Source: Opitutus sp. GAS368 (GTDB lineage Bacteria > Verrucomicrobiota > Verrucomicrobiia > Opitutales > Opitutaceae). Taken from it: 64,000 nt of DNA. Under the pieces are notes generated by a model. That model saw only the letters and a program-made list of their open reading frames with translations, did not search any database and was not told the DNA's origin. The position numbers and the translations under genes are program-made. Positions 53,372 through 62,653 of the stretch are shown here, in pieces. The stretch's first letter is position 1. Each line of letters begins with the position of its first letter. The stretch lies in assembly GCA_945903465.1 (NCBI GenBank), contig CAMDOF010000015.1, forward strand, positions 1-64,000. Reading direction: 5' to 3'.

Positions 53372-53821
53372 TCACTTGGAGGAGTCCGAGCCCAAGCGCT
53401 TCGGAGCCGCGAACCCAACCGAACTTCCCTTCGGCTGAAATGGTTTAACGAAGGCATCATCGAAATCGAAGATGTCCGAAAAATCCTCCCTCTGATCATT
53501 TTCGGTCTTAGAAAACACGTTGTACTCAATAAGATTGAAGACAATCTCACCAAAATCGCGACAACGCTGAATGCGCCAAGCGTTCAGCACTATCTTCGCC
53601 AGCGGGCCAAATTGGTCCAAAGCGTAGCCTCGCAAACCCTCCAAGAGCTCGGGCCCGCTCACGTGGCGCGAACGCTCCGCTCGCCCGGCATCTTTTTTGC
53701 GCAACTCCTTAACCGTGTGATCGAGCCCTGAACGCACGAAGTCATAGGCCTTTCGATCAAAGCGCGGATCTTCCTTGCAGATCAAAGAAACGACATCGTT
53801 GAAATCAGGATTTTGCATCAA
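53372..53821 (-). CDS. Minf_1886-family protein
   Basis: Encodes 149 residues. The sequence FDRKAYDFVRSGLDHTVKEL, then HVSGPELLEGLRGYALDQFG and WRIQRCRDFGEIVFNLIE matches the uncharacterised family named from Methylacidiphilum infernorum. The family is found mainly in Verrucomicrobiota and relatives, so it is a phylum marker here. No catalytic residues are apparent. It is probably co-transcribed with the M16 gene downstream and divergent from the Fur-like regulator. Confidence 0.85.
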   Translation of the reverse strand: MMQNPDFNDVVSLICKEDPRFDRKAYDFVRSGLDHTVKELRKKDAGRAERSRHVSGPELLEGLRGYALDQFGPLAKIVLNAWRIQRCRDFGEIVFNLIEYNVFSKTENDQREDFSDIFDFDDAFVKPFQPKGSSVGFAAPKRLGSDSSK

Positions 53822-53948
53822 TAAAGCCCAAGTGAGCAGAATATTCCAGTAGCGAGCAATCCCCAGTGAGCAGGAGAATATCTATGGGGGTTATTGCTAC
53901 CATCTATTAACTGGGAAAATACCCATCTCAATCGCAATTCTTTTGCTG

Positions 53949-54473
53949 ATGATCTCAATCTCTAAAAAACCCCTGCTCTTTTCAAGAACTGCCAGCCAAG
54001 GCGACGAGCCAAACCCTTCCGGTCTCGAACAAGCTAAGGCTAAAATGAAGTCCGCCGGCATGCGGATCACCCAGCCACGAATCGCTATTTTCGATGTCCT
54101 CCTGCGCCAAACTAAACCGGCGAGTGTTGAGCAGATCCACGCGAACATCGATAATAAGATAAGCTGCGACCTCGTCACGGTTTATCGCTGCATGAGTGCC
54201 TTCGAAGATATCGGCCTCGCGCGCCGCGCCTTTTTCCATAACGGAACGGTCCTGTACGAACTGAAGATGGGCGAGCCAAGCCGATATCACATCGTCTGCA
54301 AAGAGACCCAGCAGGTGAATGAAATCAACACCGCGATCGCCCATGAATTACAAGTGGCGATCGATCGCGTGCAGCAAAAACTTCGTGAGCTCGGCTTTGA
54401 CAAGGTCGAGCATATTGTGGAATTTTTTGGCGTCTCTCCACGCCAGCAGCAACCCGCCTTATCGAGGCCCTGA
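53949..54473 (+). CDS. Fur-family transcriptional regulator
   Basis: Encodes 174 residues. The winged-helix DNA-binding domain (25-105) contains MKSAGMRITQPRIAIFDVLL and SCDLVTVYRCMSAFEDIGLARR, the family's recognition-helix block. The dimerisation domain keeps SRYHIVCKE with Cys117 but lacks the second Cys of the first CxxC and the whole second CxxC, so the structural zinc is probably absent. It may thus be a non-canonical Fur, Zur or PerR relative. It is divergent from the Minf_1886/M16 genes. In the promoter gap a motif AGTGAGCAG-(GAG)-AATAT occurs twice (53831 and 53865), a possible operator. The 54474-54727 gap to hisA shows nothing else. Confidence 0.85.
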   Translation: MISISKKPLLFSRTASQGDEPNPSGLEQAKAKMKSAGMRITQPRIAIFDVLLRQTKPASVEQIHANIDNKISCDLVTVYRCMSAFEDIGLARRAFFHNGTVLYELKMGEPSRYHIVCKETQQVNEINTAIAHELQVAIDRVQQKLRELGFDKVEHIVEFFGVSPRQQQPALSRP

Positions 54474-54727
54474 GTAGCCCCACGCCACCTGAGCGAAAAG
54501 CCGATCGAGTTGGGCGGGGAACTCACTTCAACGATGCGCTCAACGGCGCCACTCGAACGTAGGGCAGGCCTCAACGATCCGCCCAAAACTCACCCGCAGT
54601 ACCCGGGCCAACGTCCCTCCGCAGAAAGATCACTCACTGGCGGCACGCACCATTTTCAGCCGGGTCGCCTGCTCGAACTGCACCCACCTGAGCAATCCTT
54701 TCGAGGAAACCAAACATACCCCCTTTT

Positions 54728-55453
54728 TCAGCGCGCAATCTCTAACAAGTCCGGCAATCGCACCCGCTTTTCATAGAGCGCCTTGCCCACAATCACCCCG
54801 TCCAGATTAGCGTGGCGACGCCCTAGCTCCGCCAATTGGACGACGTCATCCCGATGGCTCACCCCGCCACTCGCGATGACATTGAACGTCCCCGCTTTCA
54901 GCATCGCGGTTTGCGCCGCAAAGTTCGGCCCCGTCAACATCCCGTCAGTCCCAATGTCGGTGTAAATAATTGTGCGCACCCCGATCGCACCCATGCGCCG
55001 CGCCAGATCGAGCGCGCCCGTTCCAGTGGTGTCCACCCAACCCTTCACCGCTACTCTCCCGTCTTTCGCATCGATGCCCACCGCAATTTTTTCCCCAAAC
55101 GCCTGCACCAGTTCATCCACAAAAGCCTCGCTCTCCGCCGCGCGCGTGCCGATCACCGCTCGACTGACGCCAAAATCAAAGGCCCGCTCAATTGCCGCGC
55201 GCGTGCGCAGCCCACCACCCAGTTCGACCTTCATACCGATTGAGGCAATCGCTTGAACCACCGCGAGATTCTGCGGCTCCCCCAAAAAGGCTCCATCAAG
55301 ATCAACCACGTGCACCCACGTGCTTCCCTCCGCATGAAATTCCTCAGCCACTGCGACCGGATTCAGCGCGTACACGGTCTCTTGATCGGCCCGTCCCTGC
55401 AGTAGTCGGACGGCTCGACCGCCTCTAATATCGATAGCTGGATATATCGTCAT
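54728..55453 (-). CDS. hisA: Phosphoribosyl-formimino-AICAR-phosphate isomerase
   Basis: Encodes 241 residues of the (beta/alpha)8 HisA/HisF type. Asp8 in YPAIDIRGG is the general base, and Asp128 in AVGIDAKDG the acid. Phosphate-binding strands show VELGGGLRT and IASGGVSHRDDV, and TDIGTDGMLTGPN lies between. It catalyses the Amadori rearrangement of ProFAR in histidine synthesis. It is isolated from other his genes, which is common outside enterobacteria. Divergent from the M42 peptidase gene, with 51 bases between. Confidence 0.96.
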   Translation of the reverse strand: MTIYPAIDIRGGRAVRLLQGRADQETVYALNPVAVAEEFHAEGSTWVHVVDLDGAFLGEPQNLAVVQAIASIGMKVELGGGLRTRAAIERAFDFGVSRAVIGTRAAESEAFVDELVQAFGEKIAVGIDAKDGRVAVKGWVDTTGTGALDLARRMGAIGVRTIIYTDIGTDGMLTGPNFAAQTAMLKAGTFNVIASGGVSHRDDVVQLAELGRRHANLDGVIVGKALYEKRVRLPDLLEIAR

Positions 55454-55504
55454 TGGTTAAAAAAACGCTTTGCGCGCCGGCCAACCAGCGCGAGACTAAA
55501 AACC

Positions 55505-56572
55505 ATGTCGACTTACAAAGTCCCGGCCTTCCTCGCTGAATTACTTCATGCCCGCTCGCCTTCCGGTTACGAGAGCGAGGCGCAGGCCGTCTTTGACCGA
55601 TACGTCAAGCCTGCCGCGGATCTGTATATTCCAGATGCCCTCGGTAATCGCATCGCCACGTTGAATCCCAAAGGGGATCCTGTACTCATGCTCGCCGGGC
55701 ATATGGACGAACTCGGACTTATCGTCACGTTCATCAACCCGGATGGTTTTATCTACTTCGATACCATCGGTGGCCACGACCTGAGCGTGATTTCAGGGCG
55801 TCGTGTCATTATTCAAACCGCCCAAGGCCCCGTCAGGGGTGTCACGGGCAAACGGGCGATCCATCTGATGGACGACGAAGATCGTAAGCGAGTTCCCAAG
55901 AAACATGAAATATGGATCGATATCGGCGTACGCTCCAAGGCCGAGGCCCGCGCCCGCGTCGCTATCGGCGATGTCGCCACTTACGACCACGAGCTCGAAA
56001 TGATTAGCGGAAGCGTCGGGACGGCGCGGGCTTTCGATAACAAGGTCGGAGCTTATATTGTCGGTGAGACGCTGATCCGGCTCGCTCGGGACAAGACGCC
56101 GCTCGCGGCCAAAGTGGTCAGTGTCGCGACCGCTCAGGAAGAAATCGGGGTGCGGGGCGCGACCACGTCCGCCTATCTCGTGAACCCACACATCGCGATC
56201 GCCATTGATGTCGGTCACGCGACCGACCACCCCGACTGCGATAATCGGAAGTTTGGCGAAACGAAATTAGGCGGAGGCCCAATCCTCTGCCGCGGTGCCA
56301 ATATCAACCCGAAGATTTTTGATCGGCTGCTCCGTGCCGCCAAGAAGACCAAGATCCCCTATCAAATCGAGGCCGACCCACGCCCCACTGGCACCGATGC
56401 GCGCGCCATCCAAATGGGCCGCGGCGGCGTGGCCACCGGACTCGTGAGCATTCCTCTCCGCTACATGCACACCCCGAGCGAAGTTGTCGACCTCGAGGAC
56501 GTTGAGCGCTGCGTGCGCCTCTTGGTGGAGTTTGCGAAGGGCCTCGAAAAGGGCGACTACGCCCACTGGTAA
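55505..56572 (+). CDS. M42-family aminopeptidase
   Basis: Encodes 355 residues. The di-metal M42 motifs are AGHMDELGLIVTF (His and Asp), AFDNKVGAYI (bridging Asp), ATAQEEIGVRGA (Glu general base and ligand), IAIDVGHATDHPD and PLRYMHTPSEVVDLEDVE (His). Members form 12-subunit cytosolic tetrahedral aminopeptidases, related to FrvX/PepA-like glutamyl aminopeptidase. The length matches. The following 56573-56942 gap contains only short palindromes and REP-like GTAGCGGCAGAACTTCG-type sequence, no gene. Confidence 0.9.
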   Translation: MSTYKVPAFLAELLHARSPSGYESEAQAVFDRYVKPAADLYIPDALGNRIATLNPKGDPVLMLAGHMDELGLIVTFINPDGFIYFDTIGGHDLSVISGRRVIIQTAQGPVRGVTGKRAIHLMDDEDRKRVPKKHEIWIDIGVRSKAEARARVAIGDVATYDHELEMISGSVGTARAFDNKVGAYIVGETLIRLARDKTPLAAKVVSVATAQEEIGVRGATTSAYLVNPHIAIAIDVGHATDHPDCDNRKFGETKLGGGPILCRGANINPKIFDRLLRAAKKTKIPYQIEADPRPTGTDARAIQMGRGGVATGLVSIPLRYMHTPSEVVDLEDVERCVRLLVEFAKGLEKGDYAHW

Positions 56573-56942
56573 ACGCGGCCCAACCGACCGGCGCGGAGGA
56601 CGTAGGCCCACCCCCGTGATTCGCCGCCGAGGAGTCTGTCGGACTTCGCCGCTCGAAGTTCTGCCGCTACGAGGGTGAGCTAGCGGGGGAATCACCACTC
56701 GCTCACGCTCGCGGCTACGGCCAGAAAGTCCAAATTCCCAAAGCAGTTGGGATTAGCGGCAAGTCATAATCCACCAACGTCCCATACAGTCTGGACTTTT
56801 GCGTGGTCCCGAGCACCCGCGCCAGCGCGCGATGCTAAAGCGACTCGCGGATGCTCTGGACTCACTCTGATTCCTGCCGGGAGTGAGGAGGTCTGCGGCT
56901 GCCCCGGAAAATCAAAGTCTGAAACTTTCGGGTGATCGGCGA

Positions 56943-58235
56943 TTAAGCCGCGTCCTCCTTGGACTCTCCCTTGGCCACCAAACGCAAGGTCGGCCGACGC
57001 CGGCCAGCCACCACCGCCGCGTCCACGACCACTTCGCTGACATCATCCCGCTGGGGCAGCTCGTACATTACGTCGAGCATAAGTTTCTCCATAATTGAAC
57101 GGAGCGCCCGCGCGCCTGTCTTTAACTCCATGGCCTTGGCCGCAATCGCCTTAACCGCATCCGGGGTGAACTTCAATCTGACTCCATCCATCGCAAAAAG
57201 CTTCGCGTACTGCTTCACAATTGCATTTTTCGTCCGCAACAGAATTTTCTCCAAATCCGCCACCGCGAGTTGATCGAGCACCGAAATAACGGGAAGCCGC
57301 CCGATGAATTCAGGGATCATCCCGAAACGAACAAGATCCTCGGGCGCGAGCGCTTTCATCAAATCCTCAGGATTTAGGGCCGCCTCTTGCTGAGCCGAGA
57401 TCGCGGTAAATCCGAGGCTTTTCGTCCCCAAACGCCGCTGCACAATCGCTTCTAACCCAACAAAAGCCCCCCCGCATATGAAGAGAATGTTCGAGGTGTT
57501 AATCTGGATATATTCTTGGTTCGGATGCTTCCGACCACCCTGAGGGGGAACATTGCACGTCGTCCCTTCCAATATCTTTAACAGCGCTTGTTGCACGCCT
57601 TCACCCGAAACATCGCGCGTAATCGAGACGTTCTCTGTCTTGCGACCAATCTTGTCGATTTCATCAATGTAGATGATACCGCATTCCGCTTTTTTGACGT
57701 CGTAGCTCGCCGCTTGCAGCAAACGCAGCACGACGTTTTCAACATCTTCGCCCACGTAGCCCGCCTCCGTCAGAGTCGTGGCGTCGGAAATCGCAAAAGG
57801 AACATCCAGAATCTTGGCGAGCGTGCGCGCCAGCAAGGTCTTCCCTGAACCCGTCGGACCCGTCAGAAGAATATTGCTCTTCTCAATCTCAACCTCACTG
57901 AACTCGGCCGAAATCGCCGTCGAATCTTTCAGCTGACCTGATTGAAACATCAGTCGCTTGTAATGGTTATAGACTGCTACCGAGAGAACTTTTTTAGCAT
58001 GATCCTGGCCGATTACGTGCTCATCCAGCGCCCTCTTGATGTCAGATGTTTTCACCAAGCGAAACGCCGGCTTCACCTCAGCGACGGGCACCTTCAGCTC
58101 ACGATCAATGATCGTTTTGCAGACATTTACACAAGAATCGCAAATAAAGACGCCCGGACCAGCAATGATCTTCCGTACCTCCGCCTGCGACTTGCCGCAG
58201 AAGGAGCAGAGGGTCATGCGAGCTGATTTAGCCAT
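56943..58235 (-). CDS. clpX: ATP-dependent Clp protease ATP-binding subunit ClpX
   Basis: Encodes 430 residues; the ATG at 58235 gives [20 protein letters not shown], and the longer frame upstream is spurious. The zinc-binding N-domain has CSFC and CDSCVNVC. The AAA module shows [15 protein letters not shown] (Walker A), [12 protein letters not shown] (Walker B), [21 protein letters not shown] and [10 protein letters not shown], then [11 protein letters not shown]. It unfolds tagged substrates and feeds them to ClpP. It is the last of the tig-clpP-clpX cluster, the usual order. Confidence 0.97.
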   Translation of the reverse strand: MAKSARMTLCSFCGKSQAEVRKIIAGPGVFICDSCVNVCKTIIDRELKVPVAEVKPAFRLVKTSDIKRALDEHVIGQDHAKKVLSVAVYNHYKRLMFQSGQLKDSTAISAEFSEVEIEKSNILLTGPTGSGKTLLARTLAKILDVPFAISDATTLTEAGYVGEDVENVVLRLLQAASYDVKKAECGIIYIDEIDKIGRKTENVSITRDVSGEGVQQALLKILEGTTCNVPPQGGRKHPNQEYIQINTSNILFICGGAFVGLEAIVQRRLGTKSLGFTAISAQQEAALNPEDLMKALAPEDLVRFGMIPEFIGRLPVISVLDQLAVADLEKILLRTKNAIVKQYAKLFAMDGVRLKFTPDAVKAIAAKAMELKTGARALRSIMEKLMLDVMYELPQRDDVSEVVVDAAVVAGRRRPTLRLVAKGESKEDAA

Positions 58236-58326
58236 AGACCAAAGGTGGGAGAGCGACCGCCGGTGTCGAGGCGAGACTACGTGTCGGTCAGTCAACGAGC
58301 ACTCGGCACGCGGGCGGCACCAATCG

Positions 58327-58944
58327 TCAGGCGGGCACCTGGGCCACAGCCTGGACCTCGCGGGTCGAACTGACGACATGATCGACGAGGCCATATTCTT
58401 TGGCCTCCGGAGCGCTCAGATAATAATCGCGATCCGAGTCTTTTTCGATGACCTCAGGCGACTTCCCAGTATGACGAGAAATCGCTTCGTTCAACGTCTT
58501 GCGCCAACGAAGAATTTCTCTCGCCGCAATCGCGAAATCCGCGGCTTGGCCACCAGCACCGCCGCTAGGTTGATGAATCATCACCCGACTATTCGGCAAA
58601 GCGAAGCGCTTGCCCTTGGTCCCCGCCGCCAAGAGCACCGTGCTCATACTGGCGGCCATACCCACGCAATAGGTCACGATATCACACTGCAGAAAATTCA
58701 TCGTATCGTAGATCGCCATGCCACCTGTCACCACGCCACCGGGTGAATTGATGTACAAATGGATGTCCTTCTTCGCGTCCTCCATCTGAAGGTAGAGCAT
58801 CTGCGCGATGACGAGGTTCGCCACCATATCGTCAATCGGCGTACCAATGAAGATGATACGATCTTTCAAAAGTCGCGAATAGATGTCCATCGACCGTTCG
58901 CCGCGGCCGGTATTTTCAAGAACAATGGGAACGTAGTAGCTCAC
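58327..58944 (-). CDS. clpP: ATP-dependent Clp protease proteolytic subunit ClpP
   Basis: Encodes 205 residues. The serine triad is intact: Ser99 in VGMAASMS, His124 in [14 protein letters not shown] and Asp173 in DSDRDYYLS. The N-terminal [20 protein letters not shown] and [10 protein letters not shown] motifs are typical. It forms the 14-subunit chamber that degrades proteins delivered by ClpX. No long propeptide is present. It lies 25 bases after tig and 91 bases before clpX on the minus strand. Confidence 0.97.
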   Translation of the reverse strand: MSYYVPIVLENTGRGERSMDIYSRLLKDRIIFIGTPIDDMVANLVIAQMLYLQMEDAKKDIHLYINSPGGVVTGGMAIYDTMNFLQCDIVTYCVGMAASMSTVLLAAGTKGKRFALPNSRVMIHQPSGGAGGQAADFAIAAREILRWRKTLNEAISRHTGKSPEVIEKDSDRDYYLSAPEAKEYGLVDHVVSSTREVQAVAQVPA

Positions 58945-58969
58945 AGAATTAGGGATGAAATGGATGCGA

Positions 58970-60292
58970 TCAAACCTTTGGTTCGACCACGGTCACCGTA
59001 GCCATGGACACCAGAAAATCAACCGCCTTGTCGAAGAGGATACTCTGCTGAACCGAACGAAGCTGTTCGCGATCGGCCGCGAGCGTCTTCGCCAGCTTGT
59101 CAGGCTTCTGGTTGGAGCGATTGGATTCACGATAAATAAATTGATTCAGATCATCGCTGGTCACTTCGAGGGCCTCCTTTTCGGCAATCTTCACGAGGAT
59201 GAGCTGCATTTTTACCCGATTGTGGGCAGCCTGACGCGCACCTGCGAACAACTCCTTCTTATCCTTTTCGAACTGATCCTCCTGCACGCCTCGGCGCATA
59301 TTCTCCTCAATAAACTGGCGAAGGACGGATTGCGTTTCGGCCTCGACGAGAGAATCCGGTACTGGGAAATCAACCTTGGCCCCAAGGGCCTCCGTCACTT
59401 GGCGACGCTGGGCCATCCGATTCTCATAATCTTTCCGCATCTTCAGATTGCTACCTACTTGCGACTGCAGACCGGCCAGATCGTCGACCTGATGCGATTT
59501 GAAAAAAGGCTCATCGAGCTCAGGCAGCAACCGTGCCCGAATCTCGAGAATCGCCAAAGAGTAAAGGGCAACTTTACCGGCCAAGGCCGGCGCGAGGGCG
59601 AACTCCGCGGGGAACTCCACGGACACATCTTTTTTTTCCGCACTACTCAACCCCGCCAGATGCTGACCCAAACCTGGAATGACGCCTTGAATGGCCCCGT
59701 CGACCTCTTCCCAAGTCTGCGGCGCCTGGCCGTACAAGGGCTTCTCCGGGACTAATTCAACGATCGGCTGACCAGCGATCTTGCCTTCGTAGGAAAGTTT
59801 GACGAAGTCGCCCTTCTGCGCCGGCCGATCCACGGGTTTAAAATCTGCCCGCTCCCCACGGAGCCCCTCGATCGCCACTGAAATTTCCGCCTCGGTCGCA
59901 TCCGAAGAGACGATCTCAGTTGGCAAACCCCGATATTCGGGAAGCTCGAACTCGGGGCGCACATCCAATGTGATCGTGATGGTCGCCGGCGAGCCGAAGA
60001 CAATCACCCCCTCCTCGATATTAACAACATTCAGCACATCAAGCTTCTCCTGATCAATCGCCGCCCGGTAAGCCTTTGAAACGACATTCTTCCTGAAATC
60101 ATCCGTGACTTCCTTCTGAAAACGCCTCGCAACCATGGAAGCAGGCGCCTTGCCGGGCCGGAACCCGGGAATCCGGGCAAACTTGGCGATTTCCATCACG
60201 ACCCCTTGATGCTCGGTGGCGACTTCGCTCGATTCGAGCACGATGACGAGACTCTTGCGGGTGGCGGAGACACTGTTTAGTTGGACGTTCAC
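58970..60292 (-). CDS. tig: Trigger factor chaperone
   Basis: Encodes 440 residues. The ribosome-binding domain contains [20 protein letters not shown], the signature near the L23-contact helix. The middle FKBP-type prolyl isomerase region shows [15 protein letters not shown] and [14 protein letters not shown]. The C-terminal arms are long helices (DRDYENR-like [13 protein letters not shown] and [16 protein letters not shown]). It folds nascent chains at the ribosome exit. It is first of the tig-clpP-clpX cluster and divergent from tsaB. Confidence 0.95.
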   Translation of the reverse strand: MNVQLNSVSATRKSLVIVLESSEVATEHQGVVMEIAKFARIPGFRPGKAPASMVARRFQKEVTDDFRKNVVSKAYRAAIDQEKLDVLNVVNIEEGVIVFGSPATITITLDVRPEFELPEYRGLPTEIVSSDATEAEISVAIEGLRGERADFKPVDRPAQKGDFVKLSYEGKIAGQPIVELVPEKPLYGQAPQTWEEVDGAIQGVIPGLGQHLAGLSSAEKKDVSVEFPAEFALAPALAGKVALYSLAILEIRARLLPELDEPFFKSHQVDDLAGLQSQVGSNLKMRKDYENRMAQRRQVTEALGAKVDFPVPDSLVEAETQSVLRQFIEENMRRGVQEDQFEKDKKELFAGARQAAHNRVKMQLILVKIAEKEALEVTSDDLNQFIYRESNRSNQKPDKLAKTLAADREQLRSVQQSILFDKAVDFLVSMATVTVVEPKV

Positions 60293-60453
60293 GGCGTATG
60301 GTCAGACGAGTTTTATGTTAAAAGAATTGTCCAAGTTAGGGCGCAAGCCCGCTCGGTCAATGCCGGATTCTGTGCCGATAGAAAGCCCCGTGCAAAAGTC
60401 CGAAGTTTCTGAACGCTTGCGCCTCGCTCATCGCGGGCTTTTCGTCACTCCCC

Positions 60454-61086
60454 ATGTCCAGCCTCCGTCAATTGCTCGCCGCGCACGCTCCGCTCCTGCT
60501 TCTTGACACGGCATCCACGCACGTTCAGGTCGGGTGGCTACGTGCGGACGGCTCGTCGGACTGGCGCAAAAGCTCCGAGGAGGCCGGGGTGGGCATTTTT
60601 GAATCGCTCGAACGGCTGGGGGTTCAATCAACGGAAGCCGAGGCCTTTCTTTACTGCGAGGGCCCTGGTTCTGTCCTCGGCATTCGGACCGCGGCCATGG
60701 CGATGCGAACGTGGACGGCGCTTCGCCCAAGGCCGGTCTATGGCTATTTCAGCCTTGCGCTGGTGGCCCATCAACTCCGGCGACCCGACCTCACCGTCAT
60801 CGCGGATGCCCGACGGGAAGCTTGGCACAGCTTTAATCTGCAGCGCGGGCTCGTGCGCGTCCCCACCGCTGAACTAGGCGGCGAACTGGTAACTCCAGAG
60901 AATTTTCGAGCCTGGTCGGTGCCGCCGCCGAACGTGACCGCCGTGCCGTATAGCTTGGATCGACTCCTTCCCGAACTTCTGGACGACGATCTTTTTCGCA
61001 CCTCGGCAGAGCCGGATGCGTTCCTGCACGAGGATCCAAGCTATGCCAAGTGGACCCCACAAATCCACCGGGCACCCGAAAAATAA
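60454..61086 (+). CDS. tsaB: TsaB-like tRNA t6A biosynthesis protein
   Basis: Encodes 210 residues. The ASKHA-fold signatures are LLLLDTASTHVQVGWL at the start and FLYCEGPGSVLGIRTAAMAMRTW, which corresponds to the conserved GPGSFTGLR motif of TsaB. TsaB partners TsaD and TsaE in threonylcarbamoyl-adenosine synthesis at tRNA position 37 and lacks its own catalysis. The C-terminus is more divergent than usual. It is isolated from tsaD and tsaE in this window. Confidence 0.83.
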   Translation: MSSLRQLLAAHAPLLLLDTASTHVQVGWLRADGSSDWRKSSEEAGVGIFESLERLGVQSTEAEAFLYCEGPGSVLGIRTAAMAMRTWTALRPRPVYGYFSLALVAHQLRRPDLTVIADARREAWHSFNLQRGLVRVPTAELGGELVTPENFRAWSVPPPNVTAVPYSLDRLLPELLDDDLFRTSAEPDAFLHEDPSYAKWTPQIHRAPEK

Positions 61087-61168
61087 ACGGCTCCGGCCGA
61101 CCCAGAAGCGGCCGGCCCGCGGTTGGTGATCAGCCAGCGAAATCGCGCTACGCGGATCTGGCCGTGGG

Positions 61169-62527
61169 CTATTTCCCAATTCCGCTGGCGCGAAAACCGA
61201 GGGCGCGCAATTTCGGGAGGTCGAGAATATTACGACCGTCGAAAATGAATGCCGGCTGGTGCATGCCCGCGTAAATCTTCGTATAATCGAGAGTTTTAAA
61301 CTCATCCCACTCGGTCAGGATGACAACTGCGTGCGCACCCATCGCCGCCTCGTAAGGATCCTGAACGACCGAAAGTTGTGACTCATCACGACCTTTACCC
61401 AGCGCGTCGAAACGAATTTCGTGGGCCGGCACTTTGGGATCGTAGACCACGATCCGCGCCTGCTCATCGAGCAAATCGCGACAGACCGAGATCGCCGCCG
61501 ATTCACGGGTGTCGTTGGTGTCTTTCTTAAAAGCAAACCCGAAGATGGCGATTTTTTTAGCCGCCACGGTGTTGAAGAGCGAGCGCACCACCTTGGTCGC
61601 GAAACGCCGCTTTTGCCAGTCGTTCATCTTCACGACGCCTTCCCAATAAGTGGCGACCTCCGGTAAACCAAAGTGCTCGCACAGGTAGACGAGGTTAAGA
61701 ATGTCTTTCTGGAAGCACGAACCGCCAAAGCCGACGGAGGCCTTGAGAAATTTTGGACCAATCCGCGAGTCCCGCCCAATCGCATTGGCCACCTCATCCA
61801 CATCGGCCCCCGTGGCCTCGCAGAGCGCCGAGATGGAGTTGATCGAGGAAATCCGCTGCGCGAGAAACGCATTGGCAACAAGTTTCGAAAGTTCCGAGGA
61901 CCAGAGATTCGTCGCAATAATCCGGTCAAGGGGAACCCAATGCGCGTATACATCCGCCAGTTTCTGCAAGGCGATCGCTCCGCTCGGAGTCCGCTCACCG
62001 CCAATCAGAACGCGATCGGGGGCCAACAAGTCCGCTACCGCGGTACCTTCCGCGAGAAACTCCGGGTTTGATAAAACCTCGAACGCGTGACCATGAGAAT
62101 TGGCCGCGAGGATGTCTTTAATCGTCTCGGCTGTTTTCACCGGAATGGTCGATTTCTCGACGATTATTTTCGGGCCGTTGGCCTGCTCCGCAATAGTCCT
62201 CGCGACGGATTCGATAAACCGTAAATCCGCCGCTCGGCCTGCGCCCACTCCATAGGTTTTCGTCGGGGTATTCACTGCCACAAAAATGATATCCGCGGCC
62301 TTGATCCCCCCGTGAATATCCGTCGAAAAATGAAGGTTAATTCCTCTGCGCTGCCGGACAATTTCATCCAAGCCCGGTTCGTAAATAGGCAATGTTTCAG
62401 AATTCCAAGCGGCGATCCGCGCCGCATTCATATCAACGACGGTCACCTGGATGTGCGGCGCTTTCAGCGCGATCATCGCCATCGTGGGACCTCCGACGTA
62501 ACCAGCACCAATGCAACAAATTTTCAT
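61169..62527 (-). CDS. ugd: UDP-glucose 6-dehydrogenase
   Basis: Encodes 452 residues. The N-terminal NAD-binding fold opens [20 protein letters not shown]. The catalytic elements are [11 protein letters not shown] (Lys215) and [11 protein letters not shown] with nucleophile Cys271, with [15 protein letters not shown] earlier. The C-terminal UDP-binding domain has [16 protein letters not shown]. The insert [18 protein letters not shown] and the [13 protein letters not shown] segment are characteristic of the long animal-plant-like UGDH group rather than short enterobacterial Ugd. It makes UDP-glucuronate for exopolysaccharide or LPS sugars. Single gene between tsaB and ftsH. Confidence 0.95.
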   Translation of the reverse strand: MKICCIGAGYVGGPTMAMIALKAPHIQVTVVDMNAARIAAWNSETLPIYEPGLDEIVRQRRGINLHFSTDIHGGIKAADIIFVAVNTPTKTYGVGAGRAADLRFIESVARTIAEQANGPKIIVEKSTIPVKTAETIKDILAANSHGHAFEVLSNPEFLAEGTAVADLLAPDRVLIGGERTPSGAIALQKLADVYAHWVPLDRIIATNLWSSELSKLVANAFLAQRISSINSISALCEATGADVDEVANAIGRDSRIGPKFLKASVGFGGSCFQKDILNLVYLCEHFGLPEVATYWEGVVKMNDWQKRRFATKVVRSLFNTVAAKKIAIFGFAFKKDTNDTRESAAISVCRDLLDEQARIVVYDPKVPAHEIRFDALGKGRDESQLSVVQDPYEAAMGAHAVVILTEWDEFKTLDYTKIYAGMHQPAFIFDGRNILDLPKLRALGFRASGIGK

Positions 62528-62653
62528 AGATTATCCTAGTGCGGAGAATTGGCGGCGCCCGGCACGAATCAAGGCAGGAAGAAAGAAGATGCTACCTGCC
62601 AATTCGCGGCGGAACTGCCGGAACTAACGGGGCGGGCCCGCGCCCGCCTCTGA

